DNA of 64,000 nucleotides from Isoetes taiwanensis (Eukaryota; Streptophyta; Lycopodiopsida; Isoetales; Isoetaceae). The translations under genes and the position numbers were made by a program. Location: contig JAJEKV010000014.1 in NCBI GenBank assembly GCA_021234155.1, positions 11,055,563 through 11,119,562 of the forward strand, read 5' to 3'. The notes under the pieces are model-generated. The model was not told where the DNA came from and did not search any database. It was given only the letters and a program-made list of their open reading frames with translations. This document shows, piece by piece, positions 19,391 through 32,066 of the stretch (position 1 is its first letter; every line of letters begins with the position of its first letter).

Positions 19391-21650
19391 GTCCAAATTT
19401 TTCATGTGCAATGATTGCAAATTGATGAGTTGGTGGTAACATTTAATGGCCGAGAATTTAGCTGCGTATATTAATTGCAAATGTTTTAATGACCCATTAG
19501 TGACGAGGTGGCATAGTGAAAAAAAAAATGGAGCACTCTCTGTCTGGTCGGTTTGGCTCGCATCGGGCTCCGGGATGATCGAGGTCGCATGAGGCGAGCA
19601 TGAGAAGCGGGTCGGTTTGGAGCTCAAGCTTCTTGACTGTTGGCGAGAATATTGGAGTGATTTTATTCTGTTGGCTATGGTTCAAGGCTATGGTTCAAGG
19701 CTATGGCGGAATGTCGACCCTATTTTCTTCATATCCTCCTTCGCTTTGTGTGTGGTTCGCAGATATATAGTATATAGGGCAAATAGAATGGCTGGGATTT
19801 TGAGTTACCGGTTGAGTTCTTGGAGCTTTGAATTTGTAGAAGCCGGATGCCATTCCGAGGCAAGGCCTCTTCTTCTGCCATGTGCCATCTCTTCTTCATG
19901 TGAGCTCCTCCGGCCATCTCTTCTTGCGAGGCGGATTCTGGCATTTTTTCGACCCTTGCTTTGTATTTTTGTGATGTGGTGCTCTGGATACTGCAGACAG
20001 ACGATATCCGAGCTCAAGGGTAGTTGAAGTTCCAACTTGGTGTTTTTTTTTTCTGTTCTCACCGTGGTTCCTGAATCTTGGTCGCTTTTAGTGTTTGTTG
20101 TCTTCTAGCTGGGATGTGCTTCATATTCTGCTCTGCCTCATGTTCCTGTATTCCTTGCTGATTGTTCTGTCACTTTTCACGATTTCTTCCATAGTTCAGA
20201 TAAGATCTGTCAAGCATTTAGTCTGCCTAATCGGTCCTTTTCATTGCATCATTTATCTTCCTCGCTCAAGATTTTGTTTCATTATATATTCAGATCTTTC
20301 TTGAACCCACTAGAAAGCCTTTTGTTTTTAAGCCAATCGCTGAATATTTTGAGGCAGGACAAAGCAATCAATATTTTTACTTTAACATGGCGCATTGGCA
20401 TAAATTTGTTCTAATTTTGTTATGTGCGTGTCAACGTAAGAGTATCTTGGCCATTTTGTTTTCAACACCGATGGCCTTCAGATCCGATCCGACTATGGAA
20501 TGGACTCTCATGCATTTTACACGCCCAATGGAAATACAGTGGCTAAGACTAGAAACGTTTGCTCTTCAAGATCCGACTGATATAGATGCAAATGTTTATT
20601 GTTTCGATTAACAAAGACATGAAGAATTTGTGACACCGGATCGGACCGTGATTTTGCGCTTAAAGAGTAATGCATTGTATTGAGTTTGGTGTGATGCCGA
20701 ATTTCGAGATTCTCGTGGTGAGGGCATAATGGCCCCAGATGGCGATCGGGTTGGCTTATCCCAAGTTCAAATCCATTATTGCTTTTTGTTCTTATGACCG
20801 CAGAGTTCAAATATTGCGCTTTTAAACCTTGCATGATGCATCCTCGCTTGCCATGTTGATGTACCCATTTCGTCCCTTAGTTTTACGCTAATATTGCCTT
20901 TATAGGATCACTTTTATATGTTGAATGGACGACCTTTCTATTTGTAGAGCCCTTCTTGAGGCCTTTGGAAAAAATGCCAAAACTAGAGCATCCGTGACTA
21001 TGGAATGGACTCTCATAGTACTATGATAGATGGCCTTGGGTAGCAAATCCTAATAGTGAAATCCTAATCTTCAAACTTGAGCATGACCTAACAAAGGTGG
21101 AGGCAAGCAGTCGTGCATTTGATAAAATAAGACATCATGATGAGCTTGTGCAATTGTGCGTGCCATACAGATTGGCAATAACAGTAGCCATTTAGCAATT
21201 GTACTCGTGTTACAGATTGACAATAATAGTAGCTATTTAGAAATTGTACTTGCCATATATGTCAAAAGGGCCATTGTTGAGTCAGACTGTTTCTTTATTG
21301 GTTTACAAAGATAAACATGCACTTCTGGTATTGGCAACTTTGCAAGTTTTTTAGTCTTTGGTGCTGGTAAAGTTGGAGTTAAATATAAACTCTTGCTATT
21401 ATCGCTTGGCTTATCACTTTGAATTTTATATGTACTGTTATGCTGCAATAAGTTCTGTCTCATTCAAAATTTTGAGGTTCAATGATAGTGCTACACAAGT
21501 TGAAATGCTAGTAAAAAATCGTATATTGAGGCCAGCACTACTGTCTAGGTTAAGGTGTATGGCTCCCACAGTTATGATTCTTTCTTAAATTTGGTCATAA
21601 TGTTGTGTTTTGCAAGCAGTCGTTTGTTAATAGTTTTATTTCGTTTGCAG
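19391..21650 (+). other. A1 interior before the DUF707 exons: possible untranslated or exon pieces
   Basis: Short frames only. A piece near 20,460-20,540 follows an acceptor-like site and in one frame resembles protein (in copy 2: YPDYGMDSHAFYTANG at about 43,673-43,720). A similar piece recurs at about 20,990-21,030, suggesting a duplicated exon remnant. Not assigned to any family. Confidence 0.3.
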
Positions 21651-21891
21651 GCAACACTCACAATTTTGCATTTCGGCTTCATTTTCATCATTTTCGGCCT
21701 AAATCTTAATGTTGAAGAGTACGTTCTATGTTGTTTCGAATTACTCTTTCTCTGTTTGTTTACTGATTAATATTTGCAGATACATAAAACTTGTGAATAA
21801 ACATGGATTGGAAATTTCCCAACCCTCGACCGGAGCCTGACGTAGGCTTGACATGGCTTCAACAGATTCTTGACATGGTTGGTTGGTTATG
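21651..21891 (+). pseudogene. DUF707 gene fragment, two exons and an intron, copy 1
   Basis: Exon 21,651-21,718 follows TTTGCAG and ends before GTACGT. Exon 21,780-21,891 follows TATTTGCAG. Across the intron the frame continues from ...LNLNVEE into YIKLVNKHGLEISQP, which matches the plant DUF707 family (typically ...DEDLGVE...YIKLVKKHGLEISQPGLEP). The acidic DED normally just before is lost. DUF707 proteins are plant proteins of poorly known function, predicted Golgi or secretory. Only ~50 of about 400 residues are present, so this is a captured, non-functional piece. The 3' exon is disturbed by CTG-site differences; copy 2 is cleaner. Confidence 0.65.
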
Positions 21892-22046
21892 AGGTTCATG
21901 TCCCATAGTAATTACCATTAAATGGAGAAAGATTTTGACGAAATAAGCACATATTCAGCAGCTATACACATGCTAAGATAGAATTTAGTCAAGTGCTGAG
22001 CAAAGGTAAATATTGGACATTAATGGTTTGTATAATTTTTTACCAG

Positions 22047-22733
22047 GGCTTTTCATTTGAATGTTGCCGACATCATATCACCGACAATCTCCCCGCTTTT
22101 CTTGTTAACAGCGCCATGGAAGCTTCTTCAATAACAAAAAAAGCTTAATAATGTTGTAGGGCATATTACTCATTCGTCAATCATAATCGCTCCATGGATG
22201 GTGAGTGTTAAACCTCTTCATTTTCTCAGCCGCTCATTTTCTCGTTAATATCTATCATTTCCTCGTTAATATTTATCATTCACCTTATCAAGTATTAAAT
22301 GCCGCTTACTTTCTTTTAGGAGAATAAGCCATCGATTTTGATTGATTAGGGCTTATTAACCTTAGGCATGCCGTGTTGCTACAACATCCCCAACATGCCG
22401 AATATAGAAAGCGCTTTGCATGGCATATCTTCTTTGTTTATAAAATTTTTGAGTTTCATGTTCTCGCTAATGAAGCACTGCATGGCGATGAAAGGCAAAA
22501 CGGGGTTAGAACTCCTCCAGAATCTTCCATAACCCCAAGTTATCTTGATCCTTCATCCTTCCTCCCATTGAAGCTTATTGTCAATCAACTACTGCTTTTA
22601 CTTGAAATGCAAAAGTTGCTCCTTATGAAGGATCTCTCAATCCTTGGCGATTTGTTCAACCGCCTTTTCAGAATCGAGATGGAATATTTGGTCTCTAGGA
22701 ATGGTGTTGAAGATATCCACACTTTGGCTCAGT
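22047..22733 (+). pseudogene. Two unnamed captured exons, copy 1
   Basis: Corresponds to the cleaner exons 45,246-45,406 and 45,813-45,931 of copy 2. The first ends before a good donor (GTGAGT at 22,201). In copy 1 both frames are broken by small indels at CTG/CAG-type sites. No family recognised. Confidence 0.45.
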
Positions 22734-24479
22734 AATTCCTATAGTCTTACCGACAAAATTATGTCTGATACAAACCTACGTGATCCCGCCGAAAATAATA
22801 TGGAATTTGCCACAAGTGCAGGATGGACTGGAGCCGATTTTTGAGATCATTAGGCATAAGTATTTGGTCAGCGGCATTTAGTTGCATAGTGGTTCCACCG
22901 TTCTCGCTTCATGGCGCCTTCGTGGATTTGGAATACAAATCCATGCTATAGTGTCATTGATTCGTCGCTGTAAAAATCCTTCATACTATGTTTGTTCTCA
23001 AGATAGGGCATCACTACCATAGTGAAGGTCTTGCCTCTTTAGACATATACATTGATTAAACCATAGCGATGACAGAACGACCGATGGGAGTGCGTATGAC
23101 CACTCCACCGCGAATAGAGAATGCCAAAGCCAGCCTTTAAACAAAGGTGCAAAATTCAATTTGAAATGTATAGAGAGCAAAGCATTAGTCCCTGCTTTTA
23201 TTATCCAAGATTAGGATGTTACTTGAAGACGATACAAGATATAAGCCTAAACTTAAAACCCGATTAGAGTCTATCTAGAAGTTACCACTTCGCATAATAC
23301 CAATAGTGGGAACAAATTTTATGCGCTTTTAGGGCAACATTAAAAAATCCAAAAGCGTGAACAAAGCTGTCCGAGTTTTGGGGCAACATAAACATGAAAA
23401 GTTGATTTGAATGTCCTCCGATGAACACCAATTGCCACGCAAAACCCATGTTGAACACCAATTCAGCCTTCAATTTCAAAACCGGGACATATAGATAGCG
23501 AGGAATGAACCTATACAAACTCTTCCCCGTAAAATCTTAGCTTTATTGTAAGGAGCCGTACAACAACATAATCCCAAGGATGATGCTTAACCAAGCCAAA
23601 GCATGTGCAAGAGCTAGATGGTGGAACCCTAACCAATCTCTTTTAAATATTTTTCAAGCACGGGTTGTGGAGGATGTTTACGACTTGTCCAAGGTGGTTG
23701 GATGTAAACCATATGACATGTGGCAATGAGAAAATGTAAACAAATAGCTACCTTAGGAGGAGAAGATGGTGTTTCTATCCTATTTTTTGTGGTTGGATGT
23801 AAACCATATGGCATGTGGGAATGAGAAAATGTAAAGAAATAGCTACCAAATAGACCTACCCAACTTCAATCTCCAGTCAGATAAAATAATTGTTATTCTA
23901 GCATTTCTACTCCCCATCATCATGTCAACCTTGAGCATTTCAACATCCCACAGCTATCTAGTTTTCCACAGCTTTCCCTGTGATAGCATAAGGAGATATA
24001 CCATTGTAATGAAATTCATGGTTTATATGTCCTAGCTGAAAAAATGGATATTGAATCGATGGAACCAATGTTCTAGGAGATTTTAAGAGACGACATGGGT
24101 AGTTACTGTATTAGTGTCTAACTAGAGAGGTGAATTTGCTAAAAGCCTAAATGGTAGCTTGACTTTGTATCGGCAAGATTGGACCCACTTGCATGTGTTC
24201 TTATCGTTTTCGTGTATTTACATTCATATCTACAGAAAGATTGTAATCCCCACAATTTGGAGGCTTTCAATAATTAAGGATAGAGGTTTCATCCCATTGT
24301 TTCAATATTTTGAGAAATAGGTAGTCCAGGTTAATTCTATACGCATTGATGTTCAAGTGAATTGCAGATTGGGAACTAAAGACCCACTGTTCCACTTTAG
24401 GCCATGCAGTTGCTCTTGAAAATCATGGTTTGAGAAATGTGCAAGTTTGGTCTAAGGGTATCTACGGGAATCTTGGTGC
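22734..24479 (+). other. A1 3' region, no gene recognised
   Basis: Contains a duplicated ~60-bp segment (GGTTGGATGTAAACCATATG at about 23,697 and again at 23,792). The rest shows no frame or motif I can support. Confidence 0.5.
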
Positions 24480-24960
24480 AAACTTGCCAAATGTAGGGGA
24501 GTCTTCATAGAACTTAAAGAATCTTAGGGATTCTATCGAAGTCTTTATAGGATCTTGGGAAATCTAAGAGAATCTAGATGGTTCAAGAGAGAATCTTTGA
24601 GAATGCAAGCGAAGCTAGGGGAATCTTCCTAAAATTTTTGAGAATTCAAGGGAATCTCGATGGAATCTTAGAGAATGTAAGAGAATCTTCATAGAATCTT
24701 AGGGAATCTAGGAGAATCTTGGGGAACCTAGAGGAATCATGGGATAATCTTTGGAAATCTTAGAGAATCTTAAGAGAATCTATGGAAATATAAGAGAATC
24801 TAAGGAATCGTCATAAAATCGTTAACAATCTATGGGAATTTAGATAGAATCATGGAGAATCTAAGGAAATCTTAATAAAATGTAGGGGCAGTCTAAGGGA
24901 ATCTCAAGAGAATCTATAGTATCTCAAGTGTTTCTTCGAGAATATAGGGGAATCTTCCTA
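24480..24960 (+). repeat. GAATCT minisatellite, forward, copy 1
   Basis: Degenerate units of mostly 10-11 bp around GAATCT (such as GGGAATCTAG, GAGAATCTTG) for nearly 500 bases. It forms the left arm of an inverted pair with 25,215-25,560. Confidence 0.85.
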
Positions 24961-25214
24961 AACTCCCAGACTTATTGTAGCTCGACACTATTTGGTCTTA
25001 CTTTGTGTAAAGAGGTTGTCTAATTCTATTTGGTCTTAGTAAGGTAAGTCTGGGATGATGGTTTAGGACAAGTAACGTACTCACCATCCTCACATTGCTT
25101 TGTTGTATGACTATTGGGTCCTGCTTAATATCATTCATGGTATATATATATATATATATAACTATACAAGTATTTGTACCATGAGGGAGTGTATGAAGTC
25201 GAATGTACGCACAT

Positions 25215-25560
25215 TAGAAAGTATAACCCAAGTTTTGCCAACATTCTATTAAGACTGTCCAATATTCTAAAAACATCCCTAGATCCCTGTGCATTTCTCG
25301 TAGATTCCCTAAAATTCTACAAAGTTTCTCTTGGATTTCCTAAGATCCTACAAAGATTCCACATTATTCTATAGGGATTCACATGAATTTGTTTAAGAAT
25401 CCCTAGATTCCCTTAAGATTCCCCTATATCCCCTTAGATTCCCTAAGGTTCCTTAAGAATACCCCAGGATTCTCATAAGATTCCCCTATGTTCCCAAAGA
25501 TTCTCCCAAGGTTCCTTAGATTCGCTTAGACTCTATGAAGATTCCCCTAGTGCGAGAGTT
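25215..25560 (-). repeat. GAATCT minisatellite, reverse, copy 1
   Basis: The same degenerate unit as at 24.5-24.96 kb but inverted (AGATTCCC on the plus strand). It faces the forward array across a TA tract and a 10-bp inverted repeat (CCCAGACTTA at 24,965-24,974; complement at 25,045-25,054). Confidence 0.85.
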
Positions 25561-26754
25561 TTAGGGGACGGTCATGGAGTGCGAAGCTAGAACTTCGTAG
25601 AGAAGAAGGAGAGGAATAATTTTCCAAAGATTCTAGGCTCTTTAGTTTAGAAAAAAAAAAAGGTTGGAAGGAAAACCAAATAGGTTGCCACGTAGTTCAC
25701 ATGACATCAAGCTCGTCCTCATGGTTAAAGATCGAAAGAAAACATGAAAAGAAAGCAAAATATAGCTTTGCCACGTTCCACATTAAGGTTTTTCTATAAT
25801 AAAAGGCAAAAATGTTGCCATGTAGTTACATCAAGCTCGTCCTCATGGTTAAAGTTTGAAAGAAAAACTTGAAAAGAAAGCAAGATATGGCTTGCCACGT
25901 TTCACATTAAGATTTTTATATTCTATATTAAAAGGCAAAAATGCATAAATTAATTACAATGCCACCTCAAAATCTATATATTAAATATAGATAAGATATG
26001 GTGGCAAATAAATGCACATGCCACCTCAACTAACACCTCATGATTACAATAAATGCTTGCATGCACATGTATGCCACCTAACCACATGCATAGGAACTTT
26101 TTGTCACCTTCCTCTTTATAGTTTGAACGATCCAGATTTCACCTTCCCCATCTAATCTACCATGTGCATGGTGCATGGCCCATGCATGTATGTGCATATG
26201 TATGCATGTGCACATCGCGGCCCATCCATGCATCACATGAGGTGGAATTATAACAACCCTTGATTTTGTCATTTGACGGCCAGATCAATCTCTATGAATA
26301 TGACCCATGGGATGACAAAATCACACATCGATCACGCCCCCCAAATGCGACAAAATAGTGCCAAAGCACCACTCCTGAAAAGGTCTCAACGAGAAAATCC
26401 AATGGCGTAGGCCCCACCTTCATCCTACCCCCATCGCAGTTACGCCTTCAAGACGATTAAACGTAGCGAAGCTTCCTGTAAAGTCCATTCATAAATACTT
26501 CGCCACCTCACTACCTTTTTATTAATGAGGGTGCTTTTATTAACGAGGGTACCACCTCACCTCCTTTAAAAAAAAAAAATCAATTTAATATTAAAAAGTT
26601 AATGGCTAGGATTTATGCCACCTTTTAATCTAATCTACAGACTCCGGCCGCACCAATTTTTTTTTTTTTTTTTTTGGCACCTTCCTTGCACCTTCTTCAC
26701 AAAAATCAAGGGCTAGGATTTATTCTCCCCTTTTGATCCAACGGTTTGGGGATG

Positions 26755-26816
26755 TGGTGCATGCCCCCATGCATGCCCATGCATGCCCATCATGGCCATC
26801 CATGCACCTCAATGAG
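26755..26816 (+). promoter_or_regulatory. Cluster of RY-like CATGCA motifs in element B
   Basis: Several CATGCA/TGCATG words occur within 62 bases; another group lies at 26,160-26,230. RY motifs are known binding sites of plant B3 factors. Whether they act here is unknown. Confidence 0.5.
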
Positions 26817-27211
26817 GTGGCATTATCTGGCCTTTCATTTCGTGATTGGACGGCTAGGATGAATCTCTATGAACATGGGCATGGGATGACAAAACACACA
26901 TCTAATACGTGTATATATATTAGTGTAGTGATATACAATTATATAAGCTGCCCCCTTGTTTCCGACCCGAGGTGTCGCCGTCTGGACGGTCCAGATTGTG
27001 AGATCCGACGGCCGAGAAGAAGCCACGTCATCCTCCCAAGCAACCCACTTAGATTGGGGCTTCTAATCTTGACCCTTGGAATTGGGGCATTTGATCTCGA
27101 CCGTCCATCTCGGATCTGGACGGCTCACGTCAAAAGCCCCAATTCGATTTCTCCCTAGAATCTCTTCGATGTGTAGCATTGCTCTTCCGTCTCCCGCACC
27201 AACCAGTCGCC

Positions 27212-27244
27212 ATGGCCAAGCTTCTGCGTGGACGTGATTCTAAG
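27212..27244 (+). pseudogene. Captured first exon (11 codons) with donor, copy 1
   Basis: ATG in a strong plant context (CGCCATGGCC) opens MAKLLRGRDSK and stops at a consensus donor (AAG/GTAAGG). It is preceded by CT-rich 5' UTR-like sequence. This looks like the 5' end of a host gene taken into the element. Too short to name. Confidence 0.45.
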
Positions 27245-27992
27245 GTAAGGTTCGGGTCCTCTATTGTGATGAAATGCGGCATTTTGTTTCTATTTACAAC
27301 GGCAAGATGATATGGCAGGATTGTTTAAAAAAGGAGTGCCTGGCATTGATCCGGATTGGGTTCTGCAAGCAGATGCTCGGATTTGTATGGGATGCAGATG
27401 CTCGGATTTGTATGGGAACCCTAAACGGCTGACCAGCTTTGCTGGATTCGACCTTGACATGCAACTATGGTTTGGCTACAACTTTGTGCTTCCTACAGTT
27501 GGCATCACCATTCCTGTTTATTTTAATCTTTCCATGATGTCCTTACTCGTGTTTCGTTATCTATGGTTCTCTTGTTGTATCATGCATTGTCACTACGTAC
27601 ATGTGGAACTAGGTTGCATGCAGTTCATCACGCTTATATGTTTTTGAAGGCGCTGTCGAGCTTATGCCAGAGGTAATTTAAGTAGTTGCCATAGGCTGAG
27701 AGTTTCTCAACTTGAAAATTAAGTTAACCAACTGGCCAGCTAAAATGTGGTCATGTAAGTTCTGAACAGATTTCTATGGCCTCCAGCTGTATAGCCAAAA
27801 GTTTCACTGTGTTTCTGGAAAGATCAGCAAAAGAGGAGTCTCAATCCCATTTTTATGTTACTTCTCTGGTCTTTTATTTATTGCTAACTTATTTTCCCTC
27901 TCTGAGATTGGGTTTTATCTTAAACTTCTTCATCGAAACATTGTACATAGTGAGATCCCATGAGCCCTAAGAATTCATAAGCGTTTATCCAG

Positions 27993-28470
27993 ATTATCCA
28001 GTCGGGCAGGGGAAGATCTTACTCGTGTTCGAGATCGTGCAAGTAGTGGTCCTCTAACATCTAATGGAAGCACGTTAGAGTGCTGCATGGCAAATAGATC
28101 GTCGGTTCTAGCAAGATCATCCTTAGGCAGGTTTTTCCTGCTTTTTATCTGTAGTTTTACTAGAAGCCTGTAAATCTAATAAGCGCTTTGAATGCCATAT
28201 GGCAATCACCAGGAAATAATGATGGAGGTGAAGATGAGTCAAATGGTGTTGTTCAAAGGAAAGGACGATTTTCCGTCTTCTCCGCAGATGTTGGTCAAAA
28301 AGAGGTACTGCATGTTTTCCTATACCAATTTCGTTAAGAGAGCTTCATCCCATGACGTTTTTGATGTAGGACGTGGTGGCTGTTTTAGATGCTCGGAAAC
28401 CAGTGGCATCTCCAATTCATAAATCTGCAAGTGTTGGAGATTGGTCACAAGAGAAAAAACCCACTGTATG
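27993..28470 (+). pseudogene. STE20/fray-type kinase C-terminal fragment, three exons, copy 1
   Basis: Exon a (27,993-28,130) encodes LSSRAGEDLTRVRDRASSGP... up to SSVLARSSLGR. Exon b ends at 28,304 with VVQRKGRFSVSSADVGQKE. Exon c (28,370 to about 28,465) continues in phase with DVVAVLDARKPVASPIHKSA and SVGDWSQEKKPT. The GRFxVxSxxV block followed by KSASVGDW is typical of the C-terminal regulatory part of plant STE20/SPS1 (fray, BLUS1-like) serine/threonine kinases. The kinase domain is absent. Frames within exons and phases between them are intact, so capture was from a normal gene and fairly recent, or the copy is under little decay. Confidence 0.7.
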
Positions 28471-31400
28471 GTATTCCAGATCTTGGTTTCAATTTTATTG
28501 AAAGTATGGGGCATGCCTGCATGTATAATTGCTAGTATGCTTTTTGGGCTTAGTAACCCAATTTTGGTTAGTGTGCTTATACTTCTTTTTCAAGTCCATG
28601 CTTGTGCTTTTCTGAGAAATGTGCTTTGAAAATGGAAACATTGGATATGAGTACAGTTTCTATCCGTTTTAGAATGAAGTGTTAGTGTGCAAATTCTGCA
28701 ACATTCATCCTAGGGCTAAAAACGTCTCCTGTAGCTGTCTTTACCAGGGTTGCATATGTAAATTGATATTCTACATACCGCCGACATAAGTAATAACAAA
28801 ATGTGGCTTTCATAAAGGACATTAGTTTCTCAACATCTGATAAGATTGCGACAGTAAAGAGAAGATTGGCATAGAATGGCAGTACACCTGCATTGGCCGA
28901 CTTTCCTTTTGTATTTGGGATTCTCTTTTGATAATGCATGTCTATTTTGCAGGTTCATATATCATTGCCTTACTGGCTGAAAATCTTCTACGAACTCTGA
29001 TTTTTGTAATTCAAAGTCGAAAATGATGAGCTCAAAGTGTAGTTTCCAACGAATTGAAATTACTTAATTCCAGTAAGTACAAGTCAACTTATCGCATTTT
29101 AAACATATGCACCTATTTGTGGACAGTTTTATAAAGTTGCAGCGTCCTCTAACATGTATGTATGCCCAGCATAAGAGTTGTCAGTGCTGTGAGTCTGTAA
29201 AAGTGGCCTTTAAGAGTCTAGCTCCTTAAATGGTTATCACTGTATTTGGAGTAAGCAGGCCAGTTATGAAGGAAGTACACTTTAGTGCACCAAAGAGCAC
29301 CACATCATGGTAAAAAATGATTTGGTTTAGATGTCTTCATTTGAGTTGCTGAAATCAGGCTTTCTCATAGTTATGGGTTTGTTAATGGATGTAAGTTCTA
29401 TTACCATTGTATTGTTGTATTTTGATTCTAATTTTTTTTTATCTGAAACGCCACAGTGGCTCTGAACCTAACTCTAGGATCCATTGACAGAATTAGTTGT
29501 GGAATTAAAGGCCATCATATATGTCATGAGGAAGAAAGTGTGCCTTCAAAAAACTGATGAGTTCGATGAGGTATTGATTTATTTGAGAATTCGTCATTTT
29601 ATATTTTGTTGGAGATGTCATTGTAGGCCTGCTTGAATATTGCTGTTATTCCCACAGTTGAAAGGGACTTCTACCATGGATATAGTAGTGAGGTATCATG
29701 TCAATTAATATCAGCGAAAACCATTTCTGTAGGCATAAGATGTTATGGCAAAGGCAGATAAATGAGCATGCATATTAAAATGAAGCAGACCAAGTATGAA
29801 ATTGCATATTTGATGAATGATCACTTGTGTTCTTTTTTCAGTTCGCAAATCAAATCTCTTACATATAGATCTGAAATTGTATTTATACATGGCGTTTTCC
29901 GTTATATTTTGGAGCAGTGAAAGATCTACACAGAATCAGTTTGTCTATAATATCTGCTACACATAGTTTGAATTTAGAGGAGGCAAGGAACTTATGTCTA
30001 CTGCATGATTCAAAGCGCAAGGCTGTGATTGTATATGCTATGGTGCATGATTCTATTTCTTATTTGTATTTGACTGTGAAGTAACGTGTTTGTTGACCTG
30101 CAGGCTTTGGTCACACAGATCTACATAGCTAGATGTACATCTGTTGTGGTGGGCAGACATCTTCATGAATTTGTGAGGACACAGACATCTTCATGAATTT
30201 GTAAGGTATAGAAACTTTTGCTTGCTTTATTTGCAAGTCAGCTGAATTATGATTTCTTTTTGTTCTTGCATGGCATTTTCCTTTGTTCGTTTACCATTGG
30301 AACGATGTTGTTTGTTTTGTCCATTTCTGTTGCTTTTGTTTTAAAATCCAAAACACAGGGGGTTGCAATGCGTGTAAATGAGAGATAATGTTTCTTTATA
30401 GAATAATTGCTATGATATGTTTTATTCTATGCCAAACCACTTTATTATTCAATCTACAATTGGCTTTAATGTGGTTTGCATATCAGTGAAGAAATGATCC
30501 AAGTCCTGCAAATAGATTCCCGATGTGCGTGCAACTAGAACTTGATGTTGATTTGCATTTATTTTTGTCTTGGAAGGCATTGATTATTGAACTTGTCTAA
30601 AGAAAGAGGTGTTGCCAATATAGCGAGAGTGAGGCATCCAATTCCTTAACTTCACAGATTTTACTCTATATTGGGAGACCTTAACTATATCCAACACAGG
30701 AATGTGGCCTCTGCAGTCAGAATTGCATTATGGAGCATACCATTAGCATGCACTCTCTACAACACATGTTAAGTAAGTATGCTTTAACTGCTGGCTTCTA
30801 TTGTTATGCTCTGAGGAGCAATATGATGTACAGAGATTGTGCAGGGAATTGATTACTCGAAAATTAAGTTTCTTCCTAGTGCTCGTGGTCAAATTTAATT
30901 TTGTAGCTGGTTTTACCCTTTAGGCACAATGCATTCCTTCTTTTGATGTTTTTGTGTCATCTTCTTTATGTGTCACCTACGAATATCATAAGCATATTCT
31001 CCATTTTTGTTTGTTTGTGCATGCATTTTTATGACGGTTTTGAATGATGTGTAGACTCCATATACTACGTGGCAGAAGATTCAGGCTTTCTAACTATCAC
31101 TAATTTTCATGTATACATCTGGTAAAACTCTAGAAATTTTGGGTGCATTACCTTTGCATCATCAATTCAAATCCCTTATTTTAAATGCAAAATGTGCCTT
31201 GCATACTCTTCAAATTATGCTGTTCTTATGCCATTGTTTCCATAACATGACTGATTTTATACTCTCTCACAAATGCTGACATAGGGCGGCATGTGCTGGT
31301 TACAAGAGCCCCGTGATTCTACTGGGTGTTCAGAGGCTGTGTTCAAGTTTTTACGCCCAATGCTGCCAAGCATTTTTCTCAGGTTAGTTACTCATTGCCC

Positions 31401-31763
31401 ATTAGAAAAGCTAAAAGAAATGTTGCTCATATTGTAGCAGAAAAAGTGCACATTTTTTCATGTGCCATATTGTGCCTGCTGAAAGCATATTACCATTAGG
31501 CATTCCTAATGAAGTTCTCTGCAAAAGACAGCTGCATGTGTGCTTAGAGTTTGCACAGTAGGACAGGCCCTAGATGCTATTTTCCAATACAATTAGAACT
31601 ATCTTAAGAAATCTTCGTTAACTAAGCTTGGATTGCAAGAGAAGGTGTGCAATTTTGTCTGCATCCCCTATTCCTGTGGTTGTGCAATTCTCAGAAGAAA
31701 CATAGCATCGTGTCTAGATGAACATTTGTACATTTTCAGTAAAGCTTTTGGTTGGCCTATCAC
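28471..31763 (+). other. A2 interior with further exon-like pieces
   Basis: Three pieces have splice-like borders and open frames. At 29,478-29,570: DPLTELVVELKAIIYVMRKK up to a GTATTG donor. At 30,104-30,180, after CTGCAG: ALVTQIYIARCTSVVVGRHL. At 31,285-31,382, after an acceptor-like CATAG: GMCWLQEPR... ending in an AG/GTTAGT donor. I cannot tie any to a family. They may be later exons of the kinase donor gene or of other genes. Confidence 0.35.
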
Positions 31764-32066
31764 TCATTTAGGAGGATGGTAAGGTAGATCAGGATTACCC
31801 AGCTTGAAACCCCTGTTAGAACATGCTGCCATAGAAGAGCGCTTCCGATGATGTTGGCATAGAAAGAGTTTTATTGCTCCTAACTGTCGTAGAAGCCAAG
31901 CCGGAGCTAATGTAGCAGCACAGGCTTTAGCCGCAATCCGGATTGCCATAGCCAAGAGCCGATCCAGATCCCCATATCCCCCATAAATGCTGATCCATAA
32001 ATGCTGATCCCTAGCTTCGGATACATTTAGGTTATCAGAAATCTGAAATCTGCCGTGAAATGCCAT
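31764..32066 (-). pseudogene. 100-codon minus-strand frame, possible captured exon
   Basis: Encodes an Ala/Leu-rich middle (LLAMAIRIAAKACAATLAPA). It is also open in copy 2 (54,964-55,227), but the copies are too similar for that to mean selection. No family recognised. It could equally be chance. Confidence 0.2.

Larger units (their letters stand above)
19205..24960 (+). mobile_element. Gene-capturing non-autonomous element A1, copy 1
   Basis: Starts at a TA-rich tract and the shared ~200-bp leader (19,205-19,390). It then carries intron-containing pieces of at least two plant genes and ends near or after a GAATCT minisatellite. No transposase, Rep/helicase or RT lies inside. The end is not sharply defined, and I see no clear inverted repeat between the ends. 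A Helitron-like or Pack-MULE-like origin is possible. Confidence 0.55.
25140..26925 (-). mobile_element. Element B in reverse orientation, copy 1
   Basis: Compared with the forward B elements at 34.33-36.2 and 57.5-59 kb, this is the reverse complement. It starts with the complement of CCCTCATAGTACAA next to a TA tract, then GATTCCC units, then the region with GAGGTGGCA-type words and CATGCATG clusters, and ends by 26,915 in ACGTGTATATATA. It contains no coding sequence I recognise. It sits directly before the leader of element A2. Confidence 0.65.
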
